Program-made: the position numbers and the translations under genes | Notes under the pieces: model-generated | Told to the model about the DNA's origin: nothing | The model's input: the letters and a program-made list of their open reading frames with translations, nothing else | Databases searched by the model: none | Part shown: positions 45,601-57,892 of the stretch, piece by piece | Position numbering within the stretch: position 1 is the first letter of the stretch | How the letters are laid out: each line of letters starts with the position of its first letter | Assembly (NCBI GenBank): GCA_029379385.1 | Contig: CM055612.1 | Span: 18,910,001 to 18,974,000, forward strand | DNA: 64,000 nucleotides | From: Quillaja saponaria | Taxonomy: Eukaryota > Streptophyta > Magnoliopsida > Fabales > Quillajaceae | Direction: 5' to 3'

Positions 45601-48114
45601 TTATAATGGACGCCATTGTCGTTCGTTGTTATGTAACAAACGCCATTATTACTGTAATTAATACTTTAACATAACTCCTATATAAAGGAGCTCAAAACCT
45701 CGAAACCCCAAAACAAAACAAGTTGTTTACTCAAACCTTACTCTTTTACAGCCTATATTCTCTTATCAAATACTGATTTTAGCATTGGAATTTTCACAGG
45801 CTCAAAGGACCACTCCTTTATGGGTCGGCCACGTAAAAAACACTTCAGTTGGTCAAATCCTAATTTTGACATTGCTCTCCAACTTGAACATATCCACAAA
45901 AGCCCGAACACACTGGGCCATCCTCCCAATCATCATACTTGAAGCACCTATCTAATAGTTCATGGATGAGCTTACATACTTCTCCCTAAGCCTTGGATCT
46001 TAACTCCAAGCCCCACCATACGCAACAAGCTTCCATAATTTTTCAGGACCAATATTTGGTAACTAACGGCGGCCAAAGACCCACTCTCTAATCTCTTGAT
46101 CCAATTTGCCCATGAGTAGTGGTTTAGAGCAAACTTGGTCAAACAAATTCAAACCACACCTCCAATGGACCAAGACGCACTGCTTCATGCCTCTGGAAGT
46201 CCAAATGTTATTTTATCTTCAACAGCTCCATCAACCAACATGTTTCTTATGCTTTCATTCTTTTGCTTAATTGTATGAATTTCATGCCTCAATATACTTG
46301 AGACACATTGGATCAAACCATGAAAGTGTTACGATTAGCAAAGAACATGTTTAAAACAAAAAGGAAATTTTTTGCCAATTACTTAATTTCCTTATGCTTG
46401 CTTAGACACATGTTCAGTACCTAAACTTAATGGATTGGTTTAACAACCTCCAAATTTTGTTTAAGGCTTACTTAGATCGATAGCTTGACTTATTTACAAC
46501 TTTATGACATGCTTGAACTTTCATATAAATACATGATTTTGTAGCTTGATGTCTGATCCTTTGAAAATAGCTTTAAAATGCTTGTTGGTTTTGCTTACCA
46601 ATGCAAGAATAAGCACATACACGGATTTATATTTGGATTCAATGCATAAGGCATATTTAGACAATATAAGAGTATAGATCTATATTTCTCATTGGTTATG
46701 ATATGCCTTATTCACATATGCGTGCTTTAATCTCAATTACTACATGCCCGATTTTCATGGGGTTGTTTAAATTTTTTGGTATGCTAGAAGGCTAGGTAGC
46801 AAATATATGCTCTCTCGTTATAATAAACTGTGTCATTAGTATATACATATGTCAGTTCTTAAGAAAATGAATATATTTGTCCTTCCAAATTACACAAATA
46901 ATTGCCAAATTATACAAATTGCTTCATATCCCTCAATGATCACACATACGTGCACCCACTTTTAAATACAATTTATCACACATGCTTAGTAAGCTTGATA
47001 AATCACATATCTTGTATTGTACAATTTGCTAGACTTATTATTGTCCATTAGAATAACTTGTAGAACATTCTTTGAATTCATTTAAACTCGAGTCAACTAC
47101 TAATCGAGCCGTGTAATAATTTCTTGTCTACTATTAACTTGTACTTAATAAATGTTTTCAAATGGTTTACCTTACAGCTTAGCACAGAAAAGCAAAGCCT
47201 AATAAAGTCAAAAATCAACCGCAAAAATGAAAATATTCCTCCCTTACATCGCAAGCTATGTACAGCTCAGGGTCGAATCTCAAACTTAAACGGTTAAACT
47301 TACAGTGAACAGTAAAACAACGAGTTTGTATGATTTATAAATGATTATCTCCAACAAGATATTCTCACATGCACGGTTTTAACAAGTTTCTTGTTGAGTT
47401 CGGCTTTTTAGTTGCAAATATAAATTTATTTCAGGAAAATTTTCATGCACGAAGTCATCAAATCAAGATGATCCCATCGCCTTCAACACAGAAGAAGCTA
47501 ATTACCCACTGTCATAATAAATAGCTTAAAAGATCCTATACATAGGTTTCTAGTTGATGATAGTCCTTAGGAGGAGTGGTATCCAATATGTCCCCTCTTG
47601 CGACTATAAAGGTTTGGGCAAAATAACTTGACTTCGAAGAAAGACAATAAGCAACTTTTCAATGGGACCCTTCGAATACTATTGCCAAACGAACCAAGTT
47701 TTCACTCGACCTAGAGAAAGAGCAAGAGGAGATGACACATGGCTAGAATGCTAATAATTACACTTAGAGTGGGCAGCACAAGCTAAAAAGTCGGGGCCCA
47801 AGCAAAGCACACAGAAAAATCAAGTGGCTACAAAACCAATAACATTAACAATCTCGTGTCTTCACCCAAATTGTTCAAAGGAGATATGATATTTATTTCA
47901 ATACAATTTAAATATAACTGCATATTAGTACTCCATCAGCAGGTAAAATCTCAAGTTTTCACCAATATTTATTTCTTTTTTACTAATTCTTATCAATATT
48001 AATACATTTATAATTTTTCAATAATTATATGTCACTAGTATTTAAAATTGAATTTCTTCTCTCTCTCTCTTTTTTTTTTTTTTTGTTTAATAAGTTCCTT
48101 CAGAGTATATATAT
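42671..48114. repeat. 5.4-kb direct tandem duplication, unit A
   Basis: Unit A begins ATACATAATCTTCTCACATA and ends AAGTTCCTTCAGAGTATATA; unit B follows directly. The copies are collinear throughout at high identity by eye, with scattered substitutions and indels. Unit A has an AT microsatellite stretch of about 60 bp (43140-43190) missing from B, and three AGAAAGCG units (about 43865) against two in B. No protein-coding gene is recognised; the open frame on the minus strand at 44267-44536 is not believable. The unit holds noncoding repeat DNA plus an LTR-like promoter region. Confidence 0.92.
45430..45850 (+). promoter_or_regulatory. LTR-like promoter region in unit A
   Basis: GCCATTGTCGTTCGTTGTTATGT-type sequence and AACGCCATTATTACTGTAAT lead to a TATA box (CTATATAAAGGAGCTC, about 45679), then CGAAACCCCAAAACAAAACA, TTACTCAAACCTTACTC and ACTGATTTTAGCATTGGAAT before TTCACAGG. 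This order (TATA box, leader, ACTGAxTTxxGCxTxGGA, CAGG) is common at the U3-R-U5 end of Ty3/gypsy-like LTRs, including large non-autonomous ones. No coding region follows. Confidence 0.5.
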
Positions 48115-51100
48115 ATACATAATCTTCTCACATATCCTCCCCGAGGTGAGTTACTTGATTGTTTTTAATCAAATATGAAATAAACAAAGCAAATGTATCC
48201 TAGATGCACCTGGATTTTATATCGTATGTAAAAATCATTTCATTGGCCCTTACCAAACACAAACAAAGTTTCACATAAATACACAATACAACAAAACTAG
48301 TGTTAACAACATAGCACTTTCAATACTTAATCCAATCAAGGCACTAAATATTCATATTGAGAACTATATATATTTATACACCTATACACAACATATTAGT
48401 AAGCAAAGGATATCATTTTTCACTCACAAGGTTATGGATTTTGCTCGTCGCTCCCTCTTGAGTTCACGTGTATCATTGAATCAACAATATGCTACGGAGC
48501 TGAAAAACATATTTATAAGTATTACTTATTTTATAAAATCATAGTTTCATGCCTTTCTTTGAAATTAATTCTTCTAAGGTATTTTAACAAATATCTTGAA
48601 GACAACTTTAATTCCATTTCATGTATATATATATTATATATATGCATACCAAGAAAATCATCACTAATCCATTAATTCATCACTACTCACCTTACAAGCA
48701 TTAAGTTCAAGTTAAGTTAATCATTTAAAATCAATCAAGAGCTTGAATAATAGAATTCCAATATCAATCCAACCAAGTTCCAAGATTCCTCTTCCTTAAT
48801 CACTTAACCAACAATTCTTTACTTTATGTTCTTGAACTTTTTATTCAAATTCAAATAACCCTAACTACAAAGATTTGAATATACCAAGTTTAATTCCTTA
48901 CCTTGCAACTAGCTTTTTTTAGGCATTTTGTCAAACATCTTAAGGGAAACTACTTTCATTTCTTGTATACATATATTCCTACCAATAGAACCTTAATCCA
49001 TTAAATTCAACATTACCTATAATTCCAACATTAGCTTTAAAGTTAAATTACTCATTTAAGAGCTACTAAGAGCTTGGATTATGGAGATTTAATAAGAAAC
49101 CAACACCAAATCCTCCATTAACATAATTACCAAACTTATGATTACCCTTAACACCACTCTTTTATTCAACTCCCACTCAAGGTTTTACATCAAATTTTCA
49201 TACATAGACCAAAAGAATGACAACTAGCTTCAAGAAAGCGAGAAAGCGAGAACCTTAATAGAAACAAAGGTTATTGAAAACTAACTTATAAGAAAAACAA
49301 CAATAAGCTTGAAGGAAGAGCGTTGAAGCTGCTGCCACCTATGGTTGAAGAAAAAAAACTAAGATTCAACACCACTTGAAAGGCCAAAATAAAAGGAGAA
49401 GCCTAGTATTATGAACTGGCTCCTATAAAACCAAAACAAGGTAGCTAGAAGCTCATGGCCAAGGGCTATTGTCACGGCCAGAAGGGAGTTAAAGGAAGAT
49501 TTGCTACTTCCCACAATTCCAACCTAACACAACAGAGATCACGTCCAATAAAAGGCAACAATCACAACCAAAGCTCCTCAAAAAATAGATGATATATCTC
49601 TTAGGGGGCTACTGATAGTTCAACCTAGCTGCCACAAGAATTACCATTAACAAACACACACACACAGCTAAAGGAAAGGGAAGAAATTAACTTGTCAAGC
49701 AAGGAAGGAGAGCTTCAAACTCTCGGCTAAGCAAAGGAGGAATGAAGGCTTTGGAACAGAGGATAAGGCGGTGAATAAGCAAACAAGAAAGAAAAAAAAA
49801 AGTTCAAATAAGGTAAGTATTAGCCAAAAAGGGAGGAAATAAGACAATATAAAAATAGGGTCAAAGTCAAAGTAATATAAAGTTGCTGTGTACATGTTTT
49901 CTTGTTATGTATATATATATATATATATGCACACGTATAATTATATTCCTTATTTATTTAACTTGTTTGTGTATTTAGTTATTTTTATAACTAAAAGTTA
50001 AACATTATATCTAAAATTTGACTTTATGATATTGAGTTATAACAACATTAAATGACAATTTTATCCTTATATTATTTTACTCTTTTTTAACCTAAAATTC
50101 AACACTTAATATGACTTTTATAATCTTTTACACCTTAAATGATAATTTTATCCCTATTATTCTCCCTCCTTTTTTTTTCTTTTTTTTTCACATTGTAAAT
50201 GAATGTACCCTTATTTTAACCTAAAATATTATATATTTTCACCCTTGTAAAGACATTTTTTACCCTTATTTCTTTCTACATCTTAAATGATAATTTTTCT
50301 CTCTCATCTATTTTCTACACCTTAAATGACACTTTTATTTTCATTTCACCTACAATATTATATATTTCTCACACTTTAAACACAATTTTACCCTTATTAT
50401 TTTTCACACCTTATTTATGATTTTACGCTTGTTTATATATACTAAAAATTTCTTAATTTAGTAATTTAGAAATATTATTTCATGCCATGTTTTGAGAGTT
50501 CTGTTAATTATAAGACCGTAAATATTTTTTATATATGTAATTGCTGAAATTTTTTTTTTTTTTTTTTGTAGCATGCATATCTCATATTTACTCTTGTCTG
50601 AAATTTAAGCATGTGTTTTCTGACAATTTTTGTTGAACATTATGCATTACAATATTAAGTTCCATATGCTTAATTTCAATAATGAGTTATCAATTATAGT
50701 TGGATGTGTGTTTAGTAAAAGGATCCAGTAAAAACATAAATATCACTGGACATTAATCATTTTTACCTTGATAATAATAATTTCAATTAACAAATTATGA
50801 TATCTATAAAAAAAAAATTGAAAATGAAATAATTGTTTTTTATATGTTCCAATAAGAGAATTGAAAGGATATTGATAATACAATATTGTACTAATCCAAT
50901 ATTACACGTAACATGGTCCAGATATATTAGACTAATCTGAACTATAACTGCCACCATTAATTTCTTATTAATATTATATTGGATGCCATTGTCGTTCGTT
51001 AGTTATGTAACAGACGCCATTATTACTGTCATTAATACTCTGACATAACTCCTACATAAAGGGGCTCAAAACCCCGAAACCCCAAAACAAAACAAGTTGT

Positions 51101-53486
51101 TCACTCAAACCTTACTCTTTTACAGCCTATATGCTCTTATCAAATACTGATTTTAGCATTGGAGTTTTCACATGTCTAAAGGACCACTCCTTTATGGGTC
51201 GGCCACATAAAAAACACTTCAGTTGGTCAAATCCAATTTTGACATTGCTCTCCAACTTGAACATATCCACAAAAACCTGAACACACTGGGTCATCCTCCC
51301 AATCATCATACTTGAAGCACCTATCTATTAGTTCATGGATGAGCTTACATGCTTCTCCCTAAGCCTTGGATCTTAACTCCAAGCGCCACCATAAGCAACA
51401 AGCTTCCATAATTTTTTGGACCAATAATTGGTAACTAACAGCGGCCAAAGACCCACTCTCTAATCTCTTGAGCCAATTTGCCTATGAGTAGTGGTTTAGA
51501 GCAAACTTGGTCAAACAAATTCAAACCACACCTCCAATGGACCAAGACGCACTGCTTCATGCCTCTGGAAGTCCAAATGTTATTTTATCTTCAACAGCTC
51601 CATCAACCAACATGTTTCTTATGCTTTCATTCTTTTGCTTAATTATATGAATTACATGCCTCAATATACTTGAGACACATTGGATCAAACCATGAAAGTG
51701 TTACGATTAGCAAAGAACATGTTTAAAACAAAAAGGAAAGTTTTCGCCAATTACTTAATATCCTTATGCTTGCTTAGACACATGTTCAGTACCTAAACTT
51801 AATGGATTGGTTTAACAACCTCCAAATTTTGTTTAAGGCTTACTTAGATCGATAGCTTGACTTATTTACGACATTATGACATGCTTGAACTTTCATATAA
51901 ATACATGATTTTTTTAGCTTGATGTCTGATCCTTTGAAAATAACTTTAAAATGCTTGTTGGTTTTGCTTACCAATGCAAGAATAAGCACATACACGGATT
52001 TATATTTGGATTCAATGCATAAGGCATATTTAGACATTATAAGAGTATAGATCTATATTTATCATTGGTTGCGATATGCCTTATTCACATATGCGTGCTT
52101 TAATCTCAATTACTACATGCCCGATTTTCATGAGGTTGTTTAAATTTTTTGGTATGCTAGAAGGCTAGGTAGCAAATATATGCTCTCCCGTTATAATAAA
52201 TTGTCATTAGTGTCAGTTCTTAAGAAAATGAACATATTTGTTCTTCCAAATTACACAAATAATTGCCAAATTATACAAATTGCTTCATATCCCTCAATGA
52301 TCGCATATACGTGCACCCACTTTTAAATACAATTTATCACATTTTCTTAGTAAGCTTGATAAATCACATATCTTGTATTGTACAATTTGCTAGACTTATT
52401 AATGTCCCATTAGAATAACTTGTAGAACATTCTTTGAATTCATTTAAACTCGAGCCAACTACTGATTGAGCCATGTAATAATTTCTTGTCTACTATTAAT
52501 TTGTACTTAATAAATGTTTTCAAGTGCTTTACCTTACAGCTTAGCACAGAAAAGCAAAGCCTAATAAAGTCAAAAATCAACCGCAAAAATGAAAATATTC
52601 CTCCCTTACATCGCAAGCTATGTACAGCTCAGGGTTGAATCTCAAACTCAAATGGTCAAACTTACAATGAATAGTAAAACTACGAGTTTGTATGATTTAT
52701 AAATGATTATCTCCAACAAGATATTATCACATGTGCGGTTTTAACAAGTTTCTTATTGAGTTCGGCTTTTCAGGTGCAAATATAAATTTATTAAGGAAAA
52801 TCTTTGTGCACGAAGTCATCAAATCAAGATGAGCCCATCGCCTTCAACACGGAAGAAGCTAATTACCCACTATCATAATAAATAGCTTAAAAGATCCCAT
52901 GCATAGGTTTCTAGCTGATGATAGTCCTTAGGAGGAGTGGCATCCAATATGTCTTTCTCTTGCAACTATAAAGGTTTGGGCAAAATAACCTGACCTCGAA
53001 GAAAGACAATAAGCAAATTTTCAATGGGACCCTTCGAATACTATTGCCAAACGAACCAAGTTTTCACTCGACCTAGAGAAAGAGCAAGAGGAGATGACAC
53101 ATGGCTAGAATGCTAATAATTACACTTAGAGTGGGCAGCACAAGCTAGAAAGCCGGGGCCCAAGCAAAGCACACAGAAAAATCAAGTAGGCTACAAAACC
53201 AATAACATTAACAATCTCGTGTCTTCACCCAAATTGTTCAAAGGAGATATGATATTTATTTCAATACAATTTAAATATAACTGCATATTAGTACTCCATC
53301 AGCAGGTAAAATCTCAAGTTTTCACCAATATTTATTTCTTTTTTACTAATTCTTATCAATATTAATACATTTATAATTTTTCAATAATTATATGTCACTA
53401 GTATTTAAAATTGAATTTCTTTCTCTCTCTCTCTTTTTTTTTTTTTTTTTTTGTTTAATAAGTTCCTTCAGAGTATATATATATAT
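48115..53486. repeat. 5.4-kb direct tandem duplication, unit B
   Basis: Collinear with unit A at an offset of 5444 bp at the left end and 5368 bp at the right end. The A/B junction is in an AT-repeat: the end of A (CAGAGTATATATATATACAT) runs straight into the start of B, and B ends in the same CAGAGTATATATATATATAT before unique DNA. B has about 34 bp (AACCTAAAATTCAACACTTA, near 50090) absent from A. A one-base insertion near 49714 breaks the minus-strand open frame that is longer in A. Confidence 0.92.
50800..51190 (+). promoter_or_regulatory. LTR-like promoter region in unit B
   Basis: The counterpart of the unit A promoter. Here the TATA box reads CTACATAAAGGGGCTC (about 51052) instead of CTATATAAAGGAGCTC, while CCGAAACCCCAAAAC and ACTGATTTTAGCATTGGAGT are kept. 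If either copy was ever transcribed, A has the better TATA box. Confidence 0.45.
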
Positions 53487-54673
53487 ATTTCTTAATGGAT
53501 TTAGTAATTACATTTTCACAAAATTACTATGAATAAAAAGAAATATTAAGGGTATAGTTTTCATGATTATAATGTTATTGTTTTAATTTTTAATTTACAA
53601 TTTACAATTTTTTTTAATAACTATATGTCAATAGTAGTTAAAATTGAATCTATAAAATTTTTTTGTTTATTAAGTTCCTAATAATTATAATTTTTTTTAT
53701 TTCTTCTTAAATTTATAACTTAGTTTTAAAAAAAATACTCTGAAGTAAAAGAAAATATATTAAGGATATAGTTTTCATTATATAATATTGTTGTTTTAAC
53801 TTTTAACTCTTCTTTCATCTTAAAAATTAATTCTTTTTTTTATATAAATTTAAGTGTTAATTTTTTTGGTCAAATGTATCTATTTGATGACTCTATAAGT
53901 GGTTTAGTTGAAGATTTCTTTTTTTCTTTTTTCTTTTAAAAAAATACCCTTAAGAGTTTTATTATTACATAAATAATTTTTAGCTGTTATTTTATTTTAA
54001 ATAGACTTTTTTTTTTTACTTATTTCTTAATTCTTCTCCAATTTAATAATAATAATATGATTGTAATTGTTTTATGACTATTGATTTATTTTTTTTTTGT
54101 CCTAATTATTTTCAATATTAAGAACTCTATAATTTGTCAATAATTATATATCAATAGTAATTAACATTGATTTTTTATTTATTTAATAATATACAAGTAA
54201 TTATAATATTATAAATTAAAATTTTAAAAACATATTATGAATTAAAATAAATATTAAGAGTATATTTTTTATGATTAAAATATTATTGTGTTAATTTTTC
54301 TCCAATCTTTAAATTCTTTTTTAAAATTATATATTTATATTTTGAATTGAATTTTTATTGGATATTTTTTTAATATCATTAACATGTAATATTATTTTTT
54401 TGTTGACTATAATTTAATTATATGTACATCAATTATATATATCTTAAACATGATTCACGCGGAACGCGTATGCCTCAAAAGCTAGAATATTAATAGGTTT
54501 ATATTTTTTATCTTTGATTTTAGGATGAATTCATTGATGGGTACTAACTTAGTTTCAGGGTTATATAATTATCTTTTAAATTTGCAACAAATTATAGTTA
54601 TTTAGGGGCTATAATGTTAAGAGACCCCTTCAACTTTGGGTCCTTTTTTAACAGTCCCTCAATTTTAAATGGA
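53487..54673. repeat. Decayed tandem repeats beyond unit B
   Basis: Variants of ATTAAGGGTATAGTTTTCAT with ATAATRTTATTGTTTTAA recur near 53545, 53758 and 54250. Variants of ATATGTCAATAGTAGTTAAA followed by TTTATTAAGTTCCT recur near 53625 and 54150 and match the last 100 bp of units A and B (ATATGTCACTAGTATTTAAA). The tandem duplication thus ends inside an older repeat series. No gene. Confidence 0.6.
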
Positions 54674-55399
54674 TTTAATCACACTTCATGAACTATTAAA
54701 ACTATCAAATTCAATGCAACTCGTCCATTTCCGTTCAAATAGATAACAGGAGACATTTTTTAGACCAAAAAATTTGCTGATAAGAAGAATGGAGCTGGCT
54801 TGTCTCCCCCATCCATCTTAAGTCTTAACAAAATCATTTCTCATAATCTCTTTCTGTCTTTTCCATCTTCTTCTCCTACTCTCTTGCGACAGGCTTGTTG
54901 AACTTATGCACGGTTGCTTTGCAAGACCCATTTTGATTCGGTCATCCCTTTCTCTTTTTCATGATAGATCACCTCAGGGTTCTTTTTCTCTTCTCTCCAA
55001 TGTCACCACGGCCGTCAAAGAAAAGATATAGAAGCAACAAGTCCACCACTTCAGACCAATTCCTTGGGAGGATAAAGTTAATGCAATGGAAATCATGAAT
55101 CACCAAAAAAAGAAAAATTCATAATACATCCACTTTAGCTTTTCCCACAAATGATGGGGATCTTCGATACATAAACCATGATTTTGCGTAGAGAAATCTT
55201 AAACTTCACTCTCTGCAACTTCTGAAAAAACTGAGAAATCTAGCTTCGTTGTAAAAGAAGAAAGAGCATTCCTTTCCTCTGCAATTTCTTTTTCATTTGT
55301 TTTTTTCATCTTTTGGTGTTTCCCTTTCTCTATTTCAACGAAGGTAGAGAGATTGTATTGAATTGGATAATTTTAGTAATTCAAGAAGTGTGATTAAAT
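54674..55399. mobile_element. Inverted-repeat element of about 0.73 kb (MITE-like)
   Basis: TTTAATCACACTTCATGAAC at the left matches TTTAATCACACTTCTTGAAT on the minus strand at the right. The arms agree at about 35 of 41 bases by eye and weaker similarity continues inward for another 35 bases (CCGTTCAAATAGATAAC against TCGTTGAAATAGAGAAA). No target duplication was found. The inside has no long frame. Confidence 0.5.
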
Positions 55400-56481
55400 T
55401 AAGGCCGTAACTATAGTGAACCACCCTAAGATGCACCATCCCATGCACCACTTTACAAAAAAGAGACATGTGGCAATTTTACTTTATGTCTACATCTCCA
55501 CTTTCCATAACCGGTTCCACTCTGAGTGGTTTAATTAAATATTCTACCTAAAATTTTATTAATTAATATGTTGGACCCAATATTAAATTGAACCCATTGT
55601 CTTTTTTTAAAAGTATTTTCATTTTCTCTTCAATTGAAAACCAAAGGAAACCGGTTAGAAATGAAATAGAAAAACAAAGGAAACGAAAGAGTAGCGAAGA
55701 GTTTCATATAATCGTCACGGTGAATCTTTGTGAAAGACAGACCGGAAGAGATAGAGAAAGAGGATTTTCATTCAGCTGTGTGGGTGAAAAAACTGAAAAG
55801 GTAGAAGTACAAGTTTGTTTCATCAAACATGAAGGTTAATTCTCTTTCAATGGTGTTTGAATGGAATATTGCATGTGATTCGTTATCTTCCAATGGTGTT
55901 CAAATAGAATATTACATGTGGTTTATTCTCTTTCAAAGGTGTTTGTGTTAATTTATCTTTCAATTAAAACTGTTATCATCGTTATGAAAGTTTAGATCTA
56001 GAATTTTTGTGAAATTTTGGGGATATGTGGGATCTGAGATGGGAGCATTTGTAGTGGTTTTTAGTAGGGTGCACAAGTAGAACTGTAGAAGGTTCTTCGT
56101 TGGTGCAATCTCGAACTCACCACTGTTGAATTTTGAGGTTAGTACCTAAATCTCTTTTGAATTTTATTGCATATTCAATATCTGATTTTGAATACCTATA
56201 GAATATTTTATAGTTTTAAAATCGTGATAATGCTCCTTTTGTATTAGAGGTTATGAATTTTCCAAATTATACAACCAATGGCATTCACAAACCCTTCTTA
56301 CACGTTCTGTTAGATGATTAGTTAGTTTTTAACAAGATTATAAGCCTGAACATAAGTCATTTATGATTTATTATCTATTACTTCAATAATATACGTGTTG
56401 TGTTTTTTGTTAAATGTTGTGAAGTTTAATAGAAGCTCTATATTATTGTAGAGTATTCTACCAGAATTTATGTTTGAATAG
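55400..56481 (+). other. Region upstream of the B3 pseudogene
   Basis: About 55640-55840 is purine-rich with a 5'-UTR look (GAAAGAGTAGCGAAGAG, GAGATAGAGAAAGAGG) and could be the ancestral leader of the B3 gene. Direct near-copies of TCTCTTTCAAxGGTGTTTG occur at about 55842 and 55928. No coding exon is recognised. Confidence 0.35.
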
Positions 56482-57892
56482 GCGGCTGAATTGAGTGCTC
56501 ATGTGAATTTTAAGATGTCAAACGGTTTTTAGTGGAGAGTTTGTATCGAGTATGACTGCGGCCATACTTGATTTGGTGAAGGCTGTGATATGTTTCTAAA
56601 ACGTTATAAGCCATCACGTAGTGATGTAGTCTTATTTAGTTATAAAGAGCCAAAAAATTTCCATATACAGATTTTTAATCCATATGAAATCAAGATTCAA
56701 TATGAATACAATAATGGCTTGGAGGAAAAAATTGATCAGGAGCCAAATTTTCTAGGTTATTTGATTCCAGTAAGTTAAACACCATTTACAATCAAAGGAT
56801 GCATGTGCTTCTTATTCTTAATTTGTATGCTTTTGTTAAAATAGATAGTTTATTTGGTTTTTGTTAATTTATCATTCTGTAATAGATTTTTTGTTCCTAC
56901 TTCAAAGTAATTCATGATCATGTTTGTGATCGTGTTCCTACTTCAAATACTCAATCTATTGAAGTGGTTGCGCGTTTTTACGTTGTTCCTGTCGACAAGC
57001 AGATTAGCCAACATGAAATTGTAAGTTTTTGTTTGAATAACATGTGCAGTGGAAGATTGGTATTTAATAATTGAAAAAATTTAACCCGGACTTTCGGTTG
57101 AATTTTATAATCGATTTAAGAACTCTCTACCAAATCCTTTTAGTTTAAAGTTGGTAGACAACTCCGAGTGGGCTATGCATTGATTTGTAAAGGAGGGGGA
57201 AATGGTCATTGATATTGTCGACTCTTCTTTTGCAATTAAATATGGTATGACAAGCAATTATTATCTGCTATTTAGCTATAAAGTACCGAACATATCCATA
57301 TTTGTATTTTTTTCAAGAATGGCATAGAAATGGATATAAAAGCTGAGATAGCATGTGTTGATGATTTAGACCCATCGTTCAATCAATGTGGTAAGAAATA
57401 TTCATAATTTGTGCTTATTATTTATGGTTTGTTCTTGCATCATTATTAATTACCTTGCTATCACTTTCAATGCCTGATTATGGACTGAGTTCGTTGTCTC
57501 TTTTTAATATATGAAACAGCTCCCGAAAACTTTAATATTTTTGAAGTGAAAGCACCACACCTGCGTTACACGGTGGTAAGCAATTTTGTTTATTATACAA
57601 ATTTACTTAATAAGCTCATAGCTCTCAGTATATGCTATTATTACTAACATGCACACACAATTAATGTCCAAATTCTCAGAGAATTCCAAAACCATTTGTG
57701 AAAGATCATTTTGCTCATAGGCCTAAACAAGTACAACTTCAATATGGACACAGAGAATAGTGAATGAATGTGATTTGCTTTGAAAACAATCTTTCACAGA
57801 ATGCATTATCAGGTGGTTGGTTGGAATTTGCACTTGATAATCATGATCGATACGGAGATGTATGTAGATTTGAGCTTGTTGATAATGAGTAA
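56482..57892 (+). pseudogene. B3-domain protein (REM/VRN1-like) with three B3 domains, disabled
   Basis: First B3 (56482-56769): AAELSAHVNFKMSNGF, TAG (56530), WRVCIEYDCGHT, TGA (56569), FGEGCDMFLKRYKPSRSDVV, LFSYKEPKNFHIQIFNP, then a GTAAG donor. The family has WxVxL, FGEGWxxFVxDYxLxxGDxLxF and FxVxIFDPxG. Second B3 (about 57115-57392): SLPNPFSLKLVDNSEWAM, stop, then LLFSYKVPNISIFVFF and, one frame over in a T-run, KNGIEMDIKAEI. Third B3 (about 57680-57892): RIPKPFVKDHFAHRPKQVQL, stops, then NALSGGWLEFALDNHDRYGD and VCRFELVDNE-stop. Small GT/AG introns separate the domains. REM-type B3 proteins are nuclear DNA-binding proteins, many reproductive. Numerous stops and a shift show it is dead. 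The N-terminal part of domain 1 is missing or unrecognised. Confidence 0.8.

Noticed and set aside
55588..55839. 83-codon open frame upstream of the B3 pseudogene
   Set aside because: The Lys/Arg/Glu-rich composition comes from purine-rich leader-like DNA, and there is no B3 or other domain; treated as possible 5' UTR.
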